Source of the DNA: Firmicutes bacterium HGW-Firmicutes-15
Lineage (GTDB): Bacteria > Bacillota > Syntrophomonadia > Syntrophomonadales > Syntrophomonadaceae
Assembly: GCA_002840245.1 (NCBI GenBank)
Contig: PHAA01000007.1
Coordinates: 148,352 to 212,351, forward strand
Length of the DNA: 64,000 bases
Direction: 5' to 3'
The notes beneath the pieces are model-generated. The model ran no database searches. It was not told the DNA's origin and saw only the letters and a program-made list of their open reading frames with translations. The stretch's first letter is position 1, and each line of letters starts with the position of its first letter. This document shows, piece by piece, positions 27,224 to 36,475 of the stretch. Made by a program: the position numbers and the translations under genes.

Positions 27224-27238
27224 GAGTGGTGCAAAAAC

Positions 27239-28609
27239 ATGGCATATTCTCCTGATAATAAAAACATGCAACATGATCTAGAGTTCTTACAAAAGGAGAA
27301 TTCTCGATTGAGGCAAGAGCTTGCCAAGATAAAAGCAGAAGTAACATTTGCTAAATACCTATCAGAAGATAGTTTGAATGCCTTAAATATTATCGGCTAC
27401 TCTGCTGATCTGAATTTTATGCCCTTGAATTGTATGGGGGCAGTCAAGGAAATAACCGGATACGACAAAAATGACTTTATTAATGGACAAATCATGTTCG
27501 AACATCTGGTTCATCCCAAAGATTTGCACGCGTTTCAGACTACTAATTACCGTTTGCTCAATGGCCATGAAGCTCAGACTTTAGAATATCGTATTATTTC
27601 AGGTCAAGGACAGATAGTTTGGCTAAATAGTGTGGCTGTGCCGGTCCTTAATGAATCAGGGCAACTTATTTCGATTGAAGTTCTTCTTTTTGATGTTACC
27701 AGCCGCAAGAAAACTGAAGAAGATCTTCTGGAAAGGCAGGCACATCTGGATAGCATTCTGAGTTCGGTGCAAGATGTAATATGGTCAGTAACTCCCGATA
27801 CCTTTGAATTGATCTATGTTAATCCAGCAGCAGAAAGAGTGTACGGCTACCCCGTTGAAAAAATATATGAAGATGCAGCCAACGGATACCAATTAATGAG
27901 TACGGCCCACGAACTGATTCTGGAGAACTTTTCCACCCTTTTGCAGCGAGGATGGTTTGAGGTTGAATATTCCTATAACCATCCCAATGGCCAACAGCGC
28001 TGGCTGAATCGGAGAGCTCATTTTGCTCACGATGCGCATGGCTTTGTTGCCCGGATTGATGGTACAGATACCGATGTTACCCGCCGTAAACAAGCCGAAG
28101 ATTCCCTGCGCTACATAAGCATGCACGATTACCTTACGGGTTTATTCAACCGTTTCTTCTTTGAAAAGGAAATGCATGCCATTGACAATGATTCCCTTGA
28201 CTCAGTTGGATTGATTGTATGTGACGTTGACGGTTTAAAGACGATCAATGATAATCTGGGCCATGAGGCAGGTGACCATTTACTGATGCAATGTTCCGGA
28301 GCACTGAAAACCTGTTTTGACCATGACGAAATAGTCTCCCGTATCGGTGGTGATGAGTTTACCATACTGATTCGAAACTGTTCTGCCGAGCAACTGGAAG
28401 CATACGTCAAAAAACTTCGCCACACTATTGTTGAGCAAAACCAATCCGCACCGCGTTACCCCTTGAGCCTATCAATTGGTCATGCTTTGAAATCATCTCC
28501 GGACATTAACATGAGGGAAGTATTCCGACAGGCCGATAATCTAATGTATGCTGAAAAGCCTGAAAATCGCCGAAGTTTTCATAAATTATACCGAACCTTG
28601 AAATTATAA
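27239..28609 (+). CDS. PAS-PAS-GGDEF diguanylate cyclase
   Basis: Of 456 residues: a short coiled coil (about 8-33), two PAS domains (about 40-160 and 165-285) and a GGDEF domain with the intact active-site motif (RIGGDEFT). The RxxD inhibitory site usually found just upstream of GGDEF is missing (FDHDE in that place), so product inhibition is probably absent. It is soluble. It follows the HD-GYP gene directly with AGGAG upstream of its ATG. Confidence 0.93.
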   Translation: MAYSPDNKNMQHDLEFLQKENSRLRQELAKIKAEVTFAKYLSEDSLNALNIIGYSADLNFMPLNCMGAVKEITGYDKNDFINGQIMFEHLVHPKDLHAFQTTNYRLLNGHEAQTLEYRIISGQGQIVWLNSVAVPVLNESGQLISIEVLLFDVTSRKKTEEDLLERQAHLDSILSSVQDVIWSVTPDTFELIYVNPAAERVYGYPVEKIYEDAANGYQLMSTAHELILENFSTLLQRGWFEVEYSYNHPNGQQRWLNRRAHFAHDAHGFVARIDGTDTDVTRRKQAEDSLRYISMHDYLTGLFNRFFFEKEMHAIDNDSLDSVGLIVCDVDGLKTINDNLGHEAGDHLLMQCSGALKTCFDHDEIVSRIGGDEFTILIRNCSAEQLEAYVKKLRHTIVEQNQSAPRYPLSLSIGHALKSSPDINMREVFRQADNLMYAEKPENRRSFHKLYRTLKL

Positions 28610-28627
28610 AAGAGGGGAGATTTTTCG

Positions 28628-28915
28628 ATGCAACTCATAGCAATCGAGAACTTGCGAATGACTGGACAAAACATGGCTGGTGCCGATGTCGTTTTTGACA
28701 TTGATGGCAGACCGGTAAAAGCAGAGTTAAATTTTTATCTCCAAGGCACCCAGTGCCTTGCGATTAAGCTAGGGCGACATGACAAGGGAGTTGCAAGCAG
28801 TGATCTTGAGGCTTACCTGAAACAATCCGGGATAGAAATTAAGAAACAGCTAAAACCTGATATTGAACGAATTAGGAAAGAACGAAGGAGACTGGTCTTC
28901 GGCGAAGAAGGCTAG
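28628..28915 (+). CDS. Conserved hypothetical small protein in the c-di-GMP operon
   Basis: A 95-residue protein, no family recognised. The first half is predicted beta-rich (DVVFDIDGRPVKAELNFYL), the second half a charged helix (KQLKPDIERIRKERRRLVF). There is no signal peptide or membrane segment. A good ribosome site (GAGGGGAG) and an 18-base spacing from the GGDEF gene make it a real third gene of the operon, possibly a regulator or effector of the enzymes. Confidence 0.75.
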   Translation: MQLIAIENLRMTGQNMAGADVVFDIDGRPVKAELNFYLQGTQCLAIKLGRHDKGVASSDLEAYLKQSGIEIKKQLKPDIERIRKERRRLVFGEEG

Positions 28916-28920
28916 GTCCG

Positions 28921-28957
28921 CAAGGGTTAAGTGCAATTATTATCCACTTAACCCTTG
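28921..28957. terminator. Perfect 13-bp inverted repeat between convergent genes
   Basis: CAAGGGTTAAGTG/CACTTAACCCTTG with an 11-base loop begins 6 bases after the stop of the small c-di-GMP operon gene. Neither strand shows a U-tract. It is a probable bidirectional terminator or 3' stabilising hairpin. Confidence 0.55.
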
Positions 28958-29037
28958 GCAATCCAGAGTCTATTTTATTGTGCTTATTTACTTTCAAGGC
29001 TAGATTACTTTACCAGTAAAATAATGCACTTGTTAGA

Positions 29038-30120
29038 CTATTCCCTTACAACCCGCTGGTAACTGTAAGTTTCCAGACACTGCTGCAAAAGGTAAACTGC
29101 CTCTTGCTTAGTTAATTGCTTCTCAGGCCGGAAACTGCCGTCCGGATATCCATTGACGATATTAGCAGCATAAGCCGAATTAATGCCTGCTTGAGCCCAT
29201 GCTGGAATTTGATCGTTAAACATAGCCTGCTCGCCCTTTGTACTAAAAATCATTCCTAACACTGAAACTGCTTCTGCCCTTGTTATATATTGATCTGCTT
29301 TAAAATATCCACCCTCATATCCATTAATGAAACCTGCATTTACTAAAGAAACTATTTTATACTTATCCGCAGGGTTCATGTCGCCTGTATCTGAGAACTT
29401 TTCATCTATACTAGGTTCGCTTCTTATCACATGCAGGGGTGAAGAAGGAAACGGCATGGTCACTCCATTCAGTAAGCTGAAAAATTGCAGCCGACTGACC
29501 TTATCTTCAGTATCACGAGAATAATCAGCAGCAAACTCCGTAAAAGATGCTACCCTCACCTTACTATACCCTTCCTGGTTAAAAACAATATCGATTATCA
29601 TAATCTCTCCGGAACGGTCAATGTTCCCTACCTCCAGTGTCAGGGAAGACGGGCTTGCGCCAAGAAACTTTATTCCGGACTGGCCATTGCCATCTTTGAT
29701 CTGGTTTTTCTTCCCATTAATAGTTTCAGGCCATTCCACGTAATTTTTATAAGTTTCCGCTCTCGGTATCTGCATATAAGCTGTACCTTTAGGTAAAGAA
29801 ATCATTATCTTTTGGCCTGGTGATAACGGAACGGCTATTCCCGGTTTTCCACTTATCCGCAAGGTTCCCAATTCCCGATTCTCTCCATAAGATACTACCG
29901 GTTGGGATAGGACTGTGTTAATAGTATTTCCTTCGGAAGTCACTCCTCCTTCGGGTTTATCCGGATTATTTATCCCTTCTGGCTTGTCAGGATCACTTAT
30001 GCGTATTACTAACTCCGTTTCTGCCATAACAGATTGGGGTATAAGTAAAATTACCCCCCAAAAAACAACAAACAATATGGCTAGTGTGCAAAGCTTATTC
30101 CCCTTTTTTATGCTATACAA
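29038..30120 (-). CDS. SLH-domain surface protein
   Basis: The protein has about 360 residues, with a signal peptide (hydrophobic about 14-34, cleavage near VMA-ET), a Pro/Asp/Gly linker with a DKPEG duplication, a beta-rich region of unknown function (about 65-230) and two SLH motifs at the C-terminus (YKIVSLVNAGFINGYEGGYF; INSAYAANIVNGYPDGSFRP). It is anchored non-covalently to secondary wall polymer. The frame opens at GTG 30129, but AGGGAG lies 8 bases before TTG 30120, which I take as the start. It is divergent from a polysaccharide deacetylase. Confidence 0.85.
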   Translation of the reverse strand: MYSIKKGNKLCTLAILFVVFWGVILLIPQSVMAETELVIRISDPDKPEGINNPDKPEGGVTSEGNTINTVLSQPVVSYGENRELGTLRISGKPGIAVPLSPGQKIMISLPKGTAYMQIPRAETYKNYVEWPETINGKKNQIKDGNGQSGIKFLGASPSSLTLEVGNIDRSGEIMIIDIVFNQEGYSKVRVASFTEFAADYSRDTEDKVSRLQFFSLLNGVTMPFPSSPLHVIRSEPSIDEKFSDTGDMNPADKYKIVSLVNAGFINGYEGGYFKADQYITRAEAVSVLGMIFSTKGEQAMFNDQIPAWAQAGINSAYAANIVNGYPDGSFRPEKQLTKQEAVYLLQQCLETYSYQRVVRE

Positions 30121-30254
30121 AGACTTCACTCCCTATTATTTCTTCGTGTATAACATTCAATAAGAATCTATAAAATCCTGCTAAACATAAGTCGTACACC
30201 TTATTTCTGTTGTATAATACGCGTATGCATAATTCCATTAAAGAGGAGATAATG

Positions 30255-31124
30255 ATGAAGCCGAAGTGCCTATTCTTCACTATGGTTATGATATTGATAT
30301 ATGGACTTGGGATAACCGGGTGCCAGTCCGGAATAAAGCCGGTTAACTCTGACTTGCCACAGGTGATCGATATGGAAATACTGGCATCAAAGCAAGTCCA
30401 GCCTAATCTAAACGAACAGGTTCTATTAAAATATACAAATGCGCAGCCGCAACAGTGGGGCGAAAAAGTGAGCGGGGTGGCACATAGCCTGGATACTAAG
30501 CAAAAAATCCTGGCTCTAACCTTCGATGCCTGTGGAGGCTCGGTACGTTCTAATGGATATGATGCCAACCTGATTGATTATTTGGACAAAATGCAGATAC
30601 CAGCCACTTTGTTTATTTCTGGCAAATGGATTGACGCTAACCCAGATATATTTCTTAAACTAGCTCATAACAAGCTTTTCGAGATCGGTAATCATGGATT
30701 AAACCATCTCCCCTGCTCAGTAAATGGCAAGACCGCTTATAATATTAAGGGAACCAGTACCGTAGCAGATGTCATAGAAGAAATAGAAACTAATGGAGAA
30801 AAGATATTATCCCGCACAGAGCTCAAACCCCGCTTTTACCGCTCGGGAACCAATTACTATGACGAAGCAGCAGTAGCACTTGCCAGTGATTTAGGCTATA
30901 CAACTGTAGGCTACAGTGTTCTGGGCGATGCCGGAGCCACTTATAACCGGGAACAGGTAAAAAAAGCCCTGCTCGGTGCCCGAGCAGGGTCTATTGTAAT
31001 ATTTCATTTTAATCATCCCGAAGGGGAAACTGCTGAAGGTATTATGGACGCTATTCCTATTCTAGAGAAAAATGGTTTCAGATTCGTTAAGCTATCTGAC
31101 TACCCTATCATTACATATCCCTAA
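30255..31124 (+). CDS. Polysaccharide deacetylase lipoprotein (NodB domain)
   Basis: The 289-residue protein has a lipoprotein signal (lipobox ITGC, Cys about 23). Its NodB-type catalytic domain has LTFDACGG in place of the usual TFDDG, the metal-binding NHGLNH, and the arginine motif RSGTNYYDE. Such enzymes remove acetyl groups from peptidoglycan or chitin-like sugars. ATG 30252/30255 follows AGAGGAG; the frame is open to 30210 without a ribosome site. The two SLH/deacetylase genes are divergent, and a TATAAT at 30214-30219 could serve as its -10. Confidence 0.9.
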   Translation: MKPKCLFFTMVMILIYGLGITGCQSGIKPVNSDLPQVIDMEILASKQVQPNLNEQVLLKYTNAQPQQWGEKVSGVAHSLDTKQKILALTFDACGGSVRSNGYDANLIDYLDKMQIPATLFISGKWIDANPDIFLKLAHNKLFEIGNHGLNHLPCSVNGKTAYNIKGTSTVADVIEEIETNGEKILSRTELKPRFYRSGTNYYDEAAVALASDLGYTTVGYSVLGDAGATYNREQVKKALLGARAGSIVIFHFNHPEGETAEGIMDAIPILEKNGFRFVKLSDYPIITYP

Positions 31125-31134
31125 TCGATAGGTT

Positions 31135-31971
31135 TTACCAGTCCCGACTACTACCTCCCCCGCCGAAGGATCCTCCTCCGCCGGAGTCTCCACCGCCAAA
31201 GCCTCCACCCCCACCTCTTCCGCCTCCACGGAAGAGCATACCCAATAACATACCTAAGAAGAAACCATTAAGAAAACGATTATCTAACCATATCAAAAAT
31301 ATAAGCCCAATAGCCCCCAGGATGGTAAGCCAGGTAGGAACTTTCTTTTGGGCTGGAGCTTCTACTGGTACTGTTTTGGTCCCCTGCTGAATGCCTATAC
31401 TAACTCCGTATTCCTTGGCAACCTCGGCAACTATTGCTTTATAACCGTTCGCCAAACCTAGGTCATAATTGCCCTCCTTGAAGGCAGGCAACATATACTC
31501 ATCCTCTAGTCGTCCGATCTTGCCATCGGGGAGAGCACCTTCTAACCCATAACCTACTTCTATACGAATTTTCTTCTCCGTGGGAACTACCAGGATGACT
31601 ATCCCGTTGTTCAGTTGCTTATCACCTAACTGCCATTTACGACCGATTTCCAGGGCTACGTCTGCAATAGGCTGTCCGTCCAGGGTTTTCATGGTAACAA
31701 CCGCCACTTGAGCCTTGGTCTGGCGGGCCAGTTCCTGGCTGGTATTAATAATCATAGCTTTAGTTTCGTTACTCATTACCCCAGCCTGGTCGAGCACATA
31801 AAGTCCGGGCTCGGGGTCCGGGATAACAGCTGCTGCCATAGTTGGGGAAGGAAACACAAACAATAATAGCAAAACCAAGGCCGCCAGCCAGCCCACTATT
31901 GAGCCAATTCCCCGCCGCCAACTGTTTCCGAACCTAGTTTCCGTTATATGGCAGGACAAATAATTATCCAT
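31135..31971 (-). CDS. TPM-domain membrane protein (YgcG family)
   Basis: The 278-residue protein has a hydrophobic segment near the N-terminus (about 26-46), an extracytoplasmic TPM domain (about 52-185: VLDQAGVMSN, VAVVTMKTLDG, RIEVGYGLEGALPDG), one or two membrane helices (about 210-240) and a glycine-rich tail ending SSRDW. It commonly pairs with LemA, as here (17-base spacing). The molecular role is unresolved; the family has been linked to membrane protein repair and phosphatase-like activity. Confidence 0.92.
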   Translation of the reverse strand: MDNYLSCHITETRFGNSWRRGIGSIVGWLAALVLLLLFVFPSPTMAAAVIPDPEPGLYVLDQAGVMSNETKAMIINTSQELARQTKAQVAVVTMKTLDGQPIADVALEIGRKWQLGDKQLNNGIVILVVPTEKKIRIEVGYGLEGALPDGKIGRLEDEYMLPAFKEGNYDLGLANGYKAIVAEVAKEYGVSIGIQQGTKTVPVEAPAQKKVPTWLTILGAIGLIFLIWLDNRFLNGFFLGMLLGMLFRGGGRGGGGGFGGGDSGGGGSFGGGGSSRDW

Positions 31972-31988
31972 GCTGTATAGCTCCTCTA

Positions 31989-32546
31989 CTATTTGAACTC
32001 AACTTTGGGAACCACTTTAGCGGATGCCTCGGCTTCGAAGTATTCGCGAGAAGAAAATCCTAACATACCCGCGAACATCGCATTGGGAAAAGTCTTGATT
32101 TTAGCGTTAAAAATTTGAACCGAGTCATTATAGTCTTTCCGCGACACCGCTATGCGATTTTCAGTTCCAGCTAGCTCATCCTGAAGCTGTCGAAAGTTTG
32201 CATCTGATTTGAGGTTAGGATAGTTCTCTACTACCACTAACAAACGAGAAAGGGTGGAGGAAAGTTCCTCATTAGCTGCAGCCTTGTTGGCAACCCCTTG
32301 TGCTCCTACTAATTTACTACGCGCATCGGCAATACTTTTAAGAATATCTTTCTCCTGAGCAGCAAAGCCTTGAACTGTTGAGACCAGATTGGGTATAAGA
32401 TCAGCCCGGCGCTGCAGTTGAACATCCACCTGACTCCATTTGCCATTAACCGATTCATTAAGACTAACTAAACCATTGTAGCTGCTCATTATTGAAAAAC
32501 CGAGCAGAACAATAACTGCAAGGACAATAATCCATGCTTTCTTCAC
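31989..32546 (-). CDS. lemA: LemA family protein
   Basis: The 185-residue protein has an N-terminal membrane helix (about 4-22), then long helices with the family signatures YNGLVSLNESVNGKWSQVDV, RRADLIPNLVSTVQGF and a YPNLKSDANFRQLQDEL segment, ending near FEA. It is the first gene of the lemA-ygcG pair. AGGGAGG precedes the ATG. Confidence 0.95.
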   Translation of the reverse strand: MKKAWIIVLAVIVLLGFSIMSSYNGLVSLNESVNGKWSQVDVQLQRRADLIPNLVSTVQGFAAQEKDILKSIADARSKLVGAQGVANKAAANEELSSTLSRLLVVVENYPNLKSDANFRQLQDELAGTENRIAVSRKDYNDSVQIFNAKIKTFPNAMFAGMLGFSSREYFEAEASAKVVPKVEFK

Positions 32547-32670
32547 AATAATACCTCCCTTTAATTTGTTTCACTTATGCGCTATATTATTATACCATTC
32601 ATCCTAGGGCTCAGATACAATTAGTTCCCATTTTTGATGCTGCTTCTCGATACTGATAAATCTGGTCTAA

Positions 32671-33540
32671 CTATTTCTTTATCTCTTGGTATTTTTCAGT
32701 ACAATAGATAATGGAAAGAGTTCCGGGGCCAACGTGCAGTCCAATGACTGGTCCAATGGGAAGCACCGCTACTTCCATGCCATATCTAACATGGATAGTC
32801 TGTGCCAATTCTGCAGCTTTATCAGGACAGCTAATATGGTGCACCATAACATTTCTAAGCCCAAAAGCCTTAAAATCATTCTCAAGCAGGTTTAATAAGC
32901 GCTCAATAGCTGCTCGCGATCCTCGCGCCCTTTCTAGCAGAGCCGTCTTGCCATTCTCCACAAACAGAATAGGTTTTAACTTCAATATAGAACCCAACAG
33001 TGCTGCAGCACCGCCTATGCGCCCCCCCTTCTTCAGGTATTCCAGCCCTGCAGGAACAAAATAAAATTTCACCCGTTTCATCGTTTGCCGAGCTAGCTCT
33101 ATGATCTCCTCCATTGATTTTCCTTCCAGGGCCGCTTGGGCCGCGTCCATTACAGTTAAACCCATTGCCAAGCAATTGGTACGAGAATCTATTACCTCTA
33201 TCCTGGCACCAGGATATTCTTGCATGATCATATCTTTGGCAACTAAGGCGGAGTGATAGGTGCCGCTCATATCCGAGGACAAGAAAATAGCCAGCACCTC
33301 ATCCCCCCTGGCAACGATATTTGTGAATATCTCTTGAATCTCTCCCTGAGCCGGCTGTGATGATGAAGGTATTATACCTTCTCTTTCAATTTTTTTATAG
33401 AAATAGTCATAGTCTACTTCAGTCTCTTTGAATGATTCGTCGGGAAAACTAACACTAAGGGGAATTATCGTTATATCTAATTCGCGTTGAACAGAGGCAT
33501 CAATATACGAAGTACTATCACTAACGATTTTTACGCTCAT
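32671..33540 (-). CDS. DegV family fatty acid-binding protein
   Basis: The 289-residue protein has the DegV fold: KIVSDSTSYI at the start, the SSQPAQGE motif of the ligand pocket, IDSRTNCLAMGL and GKSMEEI. DegV/FakB proteins bind fatty acids and present them to FakA kinase. The start is ATG 33540, 6 bases after AGGAGGGTGCG; the frame is open to 33573. No FakA gene is in the window. Confidence 0.93.
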   Translation of the reverse strand: MSVKIVSDSTSYIDASVQRELDITIIPLSVSFPDESFKETEVDYDYFYKKIEREGIIPSSSQPAQGEIQEIFTNIVARGDEVLAIFLSSDMSGTYHSALVAKDMIMQEYPGARIEVIDSRTNCLAMGLTVMDAAQAALEGKSMEEIIELARQTMKRVKFYFVPAGLEYLKKGGRIGGAAALLGSILKLKPILFVENGKTALLERARGSRAAIERLLNLLENDFKAFGLRNVMVHHISCPDKAAELAQTIHVRYGMEVAVLPIGPVIGLHVGPGTLSIIYCTEKYQEIKK

Positions 33541-33666
33541 ACGCACCCTCCTATGTTCAATTTCGTGAAACACTTCGTGATAAACGGCTTGAATTCCTGC
33601 TGTCGACAGAAATTGCTGCCTTCTGTTGTTATATTCCGTGGATAGGATTGTTTATTATCTATGAGT

Positions 33667-35190
33667 TTATAATCCCATAAGCTGATAAACTCGTTTCATA
33701 TCAATATTTTCTCTGACTAGCTCGGCCAGTTTTTCATAGGCTGCTTCGCGATTTTCCTGGAAATTATATTGTAAATCTATGGGCGGCAAATCTTTAAGCT
33801 TCCTTAATTGATTTAAGAAAACACGACGAAATTCGTCTGCATCAAATATGCCATGTAGATAGGTGCCAAATATCAGTCCTGTTTCGTTGACTGCCCCATC
33901 TAAAACTAAAGAGTCCGGATCATTTTTGCGTAATAATTGAAAGGCTGGTTTTACTCCCGGATTGCGAAATGATTGTCCCATATGAATCTCGTATCCTTCA
34001 ACCTCGCGGGAACGCAGAGCATCCATTAGTTTTCCATGCCCTAGAGCCTTGCCATTTACCTGCCAGGTTGTTTTTTCGCAACTGAAATTAGTAATAACAT
34101 CTAAAAGTCCTAATCCAGCAGTCTCTTCACTTGCTGATTCAATGTTCTGGGAATCAATAATAGTCCTGCCCAGCATTTGAAAGCCGCCACATATTCCAAT
34201 AATGGGAACTTCACTAGCGGCCAAATGCATAATTTCTTTATCCCAACCAATTTTTTTAATCCAGTTAAGATCACCAATAGTATTTTTCGATCCCGGTATA
34301 ATGAGACAATCTAACCTTCCAAATTTATCTCCAGGTTTAATATAGCGCAGAGAAACATCTGGTTCCGCATCCAGTGAATCAAAATCCGTAAAATTTGAAA
34401 TATGGGGCAGATAAAGCACCCCAATTTCCAAAACATTTTTTTCGGAGTGTTTAGGACGGAGTTCATCATTTACAGTATCTTCCTCGGGAATATTATAATT
34501 AAAATATGGTATTACTCCCAAGACTGGAATGCCAGTCTTTTCTTCCAAAAAATCCAGAGCCGGCTGAAGTAATCCAAGGTCACCTCTGAATTTATTAATA
34601 ATTATACCGACTACCATTTTCCGATCATCAGGCGGTAATAACTCCAGGGTGCCAACCACAGCAGCTAAAGCTCCGCCTTTATCAATGTCAGCCACAAGTA
34701 AAACCGGGGCACTAGCCATATGAGCTGCCCGCATATTCACAACATCATTTTTTTGTAGATTTACCTCTGCAGGGCTGCCCGCCCCCTCCAAAACAATAAT
34801 TTCGTATTTCTCCTTTAAACGTCCGAATGATTCTAGTATTGCCGGCCAAACTGTTTTCACGTAGTCATTATGGTAATAACTAGCACTCATCGTTCCAATT
34901 GGCTTACCATGTACTATAACCTGGGAAGCATTATCAGCCGATGGTTTAAGCAAAATAGGATTCATATCTATATCAGGTTCTATCCCTGCTGCCTGTGCCT
35001 GGACTACCTGAGCACGGCCCATTTCTCCCCCATCTATCGTAACAAAGGAATTTAGAGCCATATTTTGAGATTTAAAAGGTGAAACAGCATAACCATCCTG
35101 CAAAAATATTCGGCAAAAAGCAGTAACCAGAACACTTTTTCCAACATGCGAACCTGTCCCCTGAATCATCAAAGTATGAACCGTTTTCAT
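33667..35190 (-). CDS. cobQ: Cobyric acid synthase
   Basis: The 507-residue enzyme amidates adenosylcobyrinic a,c-diamide at four side chains using glutamine and ATP. It has an N-terminal P-loop-type domain (IQGTGSHVGKSVLV), the conserved PFKSQNMALNS, and a C-terminal class I glutamine amidotransferase with the nucleophile Cys in GICGGFQMLG and the catalytic His in GTYLHGIFD. It is last in a block of late corrinoid-pathway genes and importer genes running the same way. Confidence 0.96.
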   Translation of the reverse strand: MKTVHTLMIQGTGSHVGKSVLVTAFCRIFLQDGYAVSPFKSQNMALNSFVTIDGGEMGRAQVVQAQAAGIEPDIDMNPILLKPSADNASQVIVHGKPIGTMSASYYHNDYVKTVWPAILESFGRLKEKYEIIVLEGAGSPAEVNLQKNDVVNMRAAHMASAPVLLVADIDKGGALAAVVGTLELLPPDDRKMVVGIIINKFRGDLGLLQPALDFLEEKTGIPVLGVIPYFNYNIPEEDTVNDELRPKHSEKNVLEIGVLYLPHISNFTDFDSLDAEPDVSLRYIKPGDKFGRLDCLIIPGSKNTIGDLNWIKKIGWDKEIMHLAASEVPIIGICGGFQMLGRTIIDSQNIESASEETAGLGLLDVITNFSCEKTTWQVNGKALGHGKLMDALRSREVEGYEIHMGQSFRNPGVKPAFQLLRKNDPDSLVLDGAVNETGLIFGTYLHGIFDADEFRRVFLNQLRKLKDLPPIDLQYNFQENREAAYEKLAELVRENIDMKRVYQLMGL

Positions 35191-35274
35191 CTTCCATCTC
35201 CTTTCTCCTCCTGATTCCAGGCAGTTTCCCCGCGTCTCACCAGTATTGCCTTATAGGCGAGCAGCTTACTTCCC

Positions 35275-36378
35275 CTACCCTCTCAAACTAGAAATATAAG
35301 CATCAAGAGCGTGAATTAGCCGCATATTCTCGAGTCGCGTTCGTACAGCAATCCTGATAAAATAGGGTCCCATCCCTTGAAAAGATGTGCAATCCCTAAT
35401 CAACAATCCAGAACGTGCCAGAACTTCTTGCAGATGACTAGCAGTAATACCAGCTTCACAGGTATTCACAAGCAGAAAATTAGCTGTAGGAATGTATGGC
35501 TTTAACCCGGGAAGCTTTTTTATTTCTTCATATAAATATTGTCGTTCTTCCCAAATTGTTTCCTGTAAACGAGTACGATAATCCCTTTCCGTCAGGGCTG
35601 CTACCCCCGCTGCTTGGGCTAGAGAATTAACACTCCATGGATCTCTTAGAGTATTCATTTTATCGATTAAATCTTTATGGCCGATAGCATATCCAATACG
35701 GAGACCCGGTAATGAATATACTTTGGTTAAGGATTTCAATATGAGTAAATTATCATAATGAAATACCTGGTTTACTACCGAATGGTCAGAACCGCCTTTC
35801 ACAAAATCCAAATAGGCCTCATCAACAACAATAAAACAATGATTAGCTTTACCCACCTCAAGAATTTCCTGCAAATCATTTCGATCAAATAAGGTACCGG
35901 TTGGGTTGTTGGGATTGCAAATAAACGCCAGATCCGAACCCCGAATTGATTTGCAGAAGTCGTCAATAGAAATAACAAACCGGGATCCTTCCGGTTGTAA
36001 TTCAAAATATTTCAATTTACCACCCACTGAACGCACAGCATATCCATACTCTGAAAAAGTAGGAATAGGAATCAAAGTATAACGAGGAAGTATCATCCGT
36101 ACAATAAGATAAATAATTTCAGCAGCCCCGTTGCCTGCTAATATGTTTTCCCTTCCAACTCCTAATTCTGATGCTGCTGCCTGCCTGAAATCTTTACATG
36201 CAGAATCTGGATAGTGAGCAATTGTTCCAAGCGAGTTTTTGACAGCTTGCATTACAACTTCAGGTACCCCCAGAGGACTAACGCTGGCACTAAAATCAAG
36301 AATCTCTTCTAAATCTATTATATATTTCCGAGCTACTTCATAAACATTGCCTCCATGTATCCTTTCCTTCTCATGCAA
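35275..36378 (-). CDS. cobD: Threonine-phosphate decarboxylase (aminopropanol-P arm of B12 synthesis)
   Basis: The 367-residue fold-type I PLP enzyme (HisC-like) has the HGGNVYEVA start typical of CobD, the NPNNPTG segment, VVDEAYLDF and the Schiff-base lysine in SLTKVYSLPGLRIGYA. It makes (R)-1-aminopropan-2-ol phosphate for attachment to cobyric acid by CbiB, whose gene is next. It starts at TTG 36378, 7 bases from AGGAGG. A histidinol-phosphate aminotransferase role is less likely in this context. Confidence 0.92.
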   Translation of the reverse strand: MHEKERIHGGNVYEVARKYIIDLEEILDFSASVSPLGVPEVVMQAVKNSLGTIAHYPDSACKDFRQAAASELGVGRENILAGNGAAEIIYLIVRMILPRYTLIPIPTFSEYGYAVRSVGGKLKYFELQPEGSRFVISIDDFCKSIRGSDLAFICNPNNPTGTLFDRNDLQEILEVGKANHCFIVVDEAYLDFVKGGSDHSVVNQVFHYDNLLILKSLTKVYSLPGLRIGYAIGHKDLIDKMNTLRDPWSVNSLAQAAGVAALTERDYRTRLQETIWEERQYLYEEIKKLPGLKPYIPTANFLLVNTCEAGITASHLQEVLARSGLLIRDCTSFQGMGPYFIRIAVRTRLENMRLIHALDAYISSLRG

Positions 36379-36475
36379 GATATCACCTCCTCACCCATTA
36401 ATATACAAACTAATCTTATGCTTCTAAACTTAAGCTAATGCTCCCAAGCAACCTGAATAAAAGAAAGCCGTTTTC

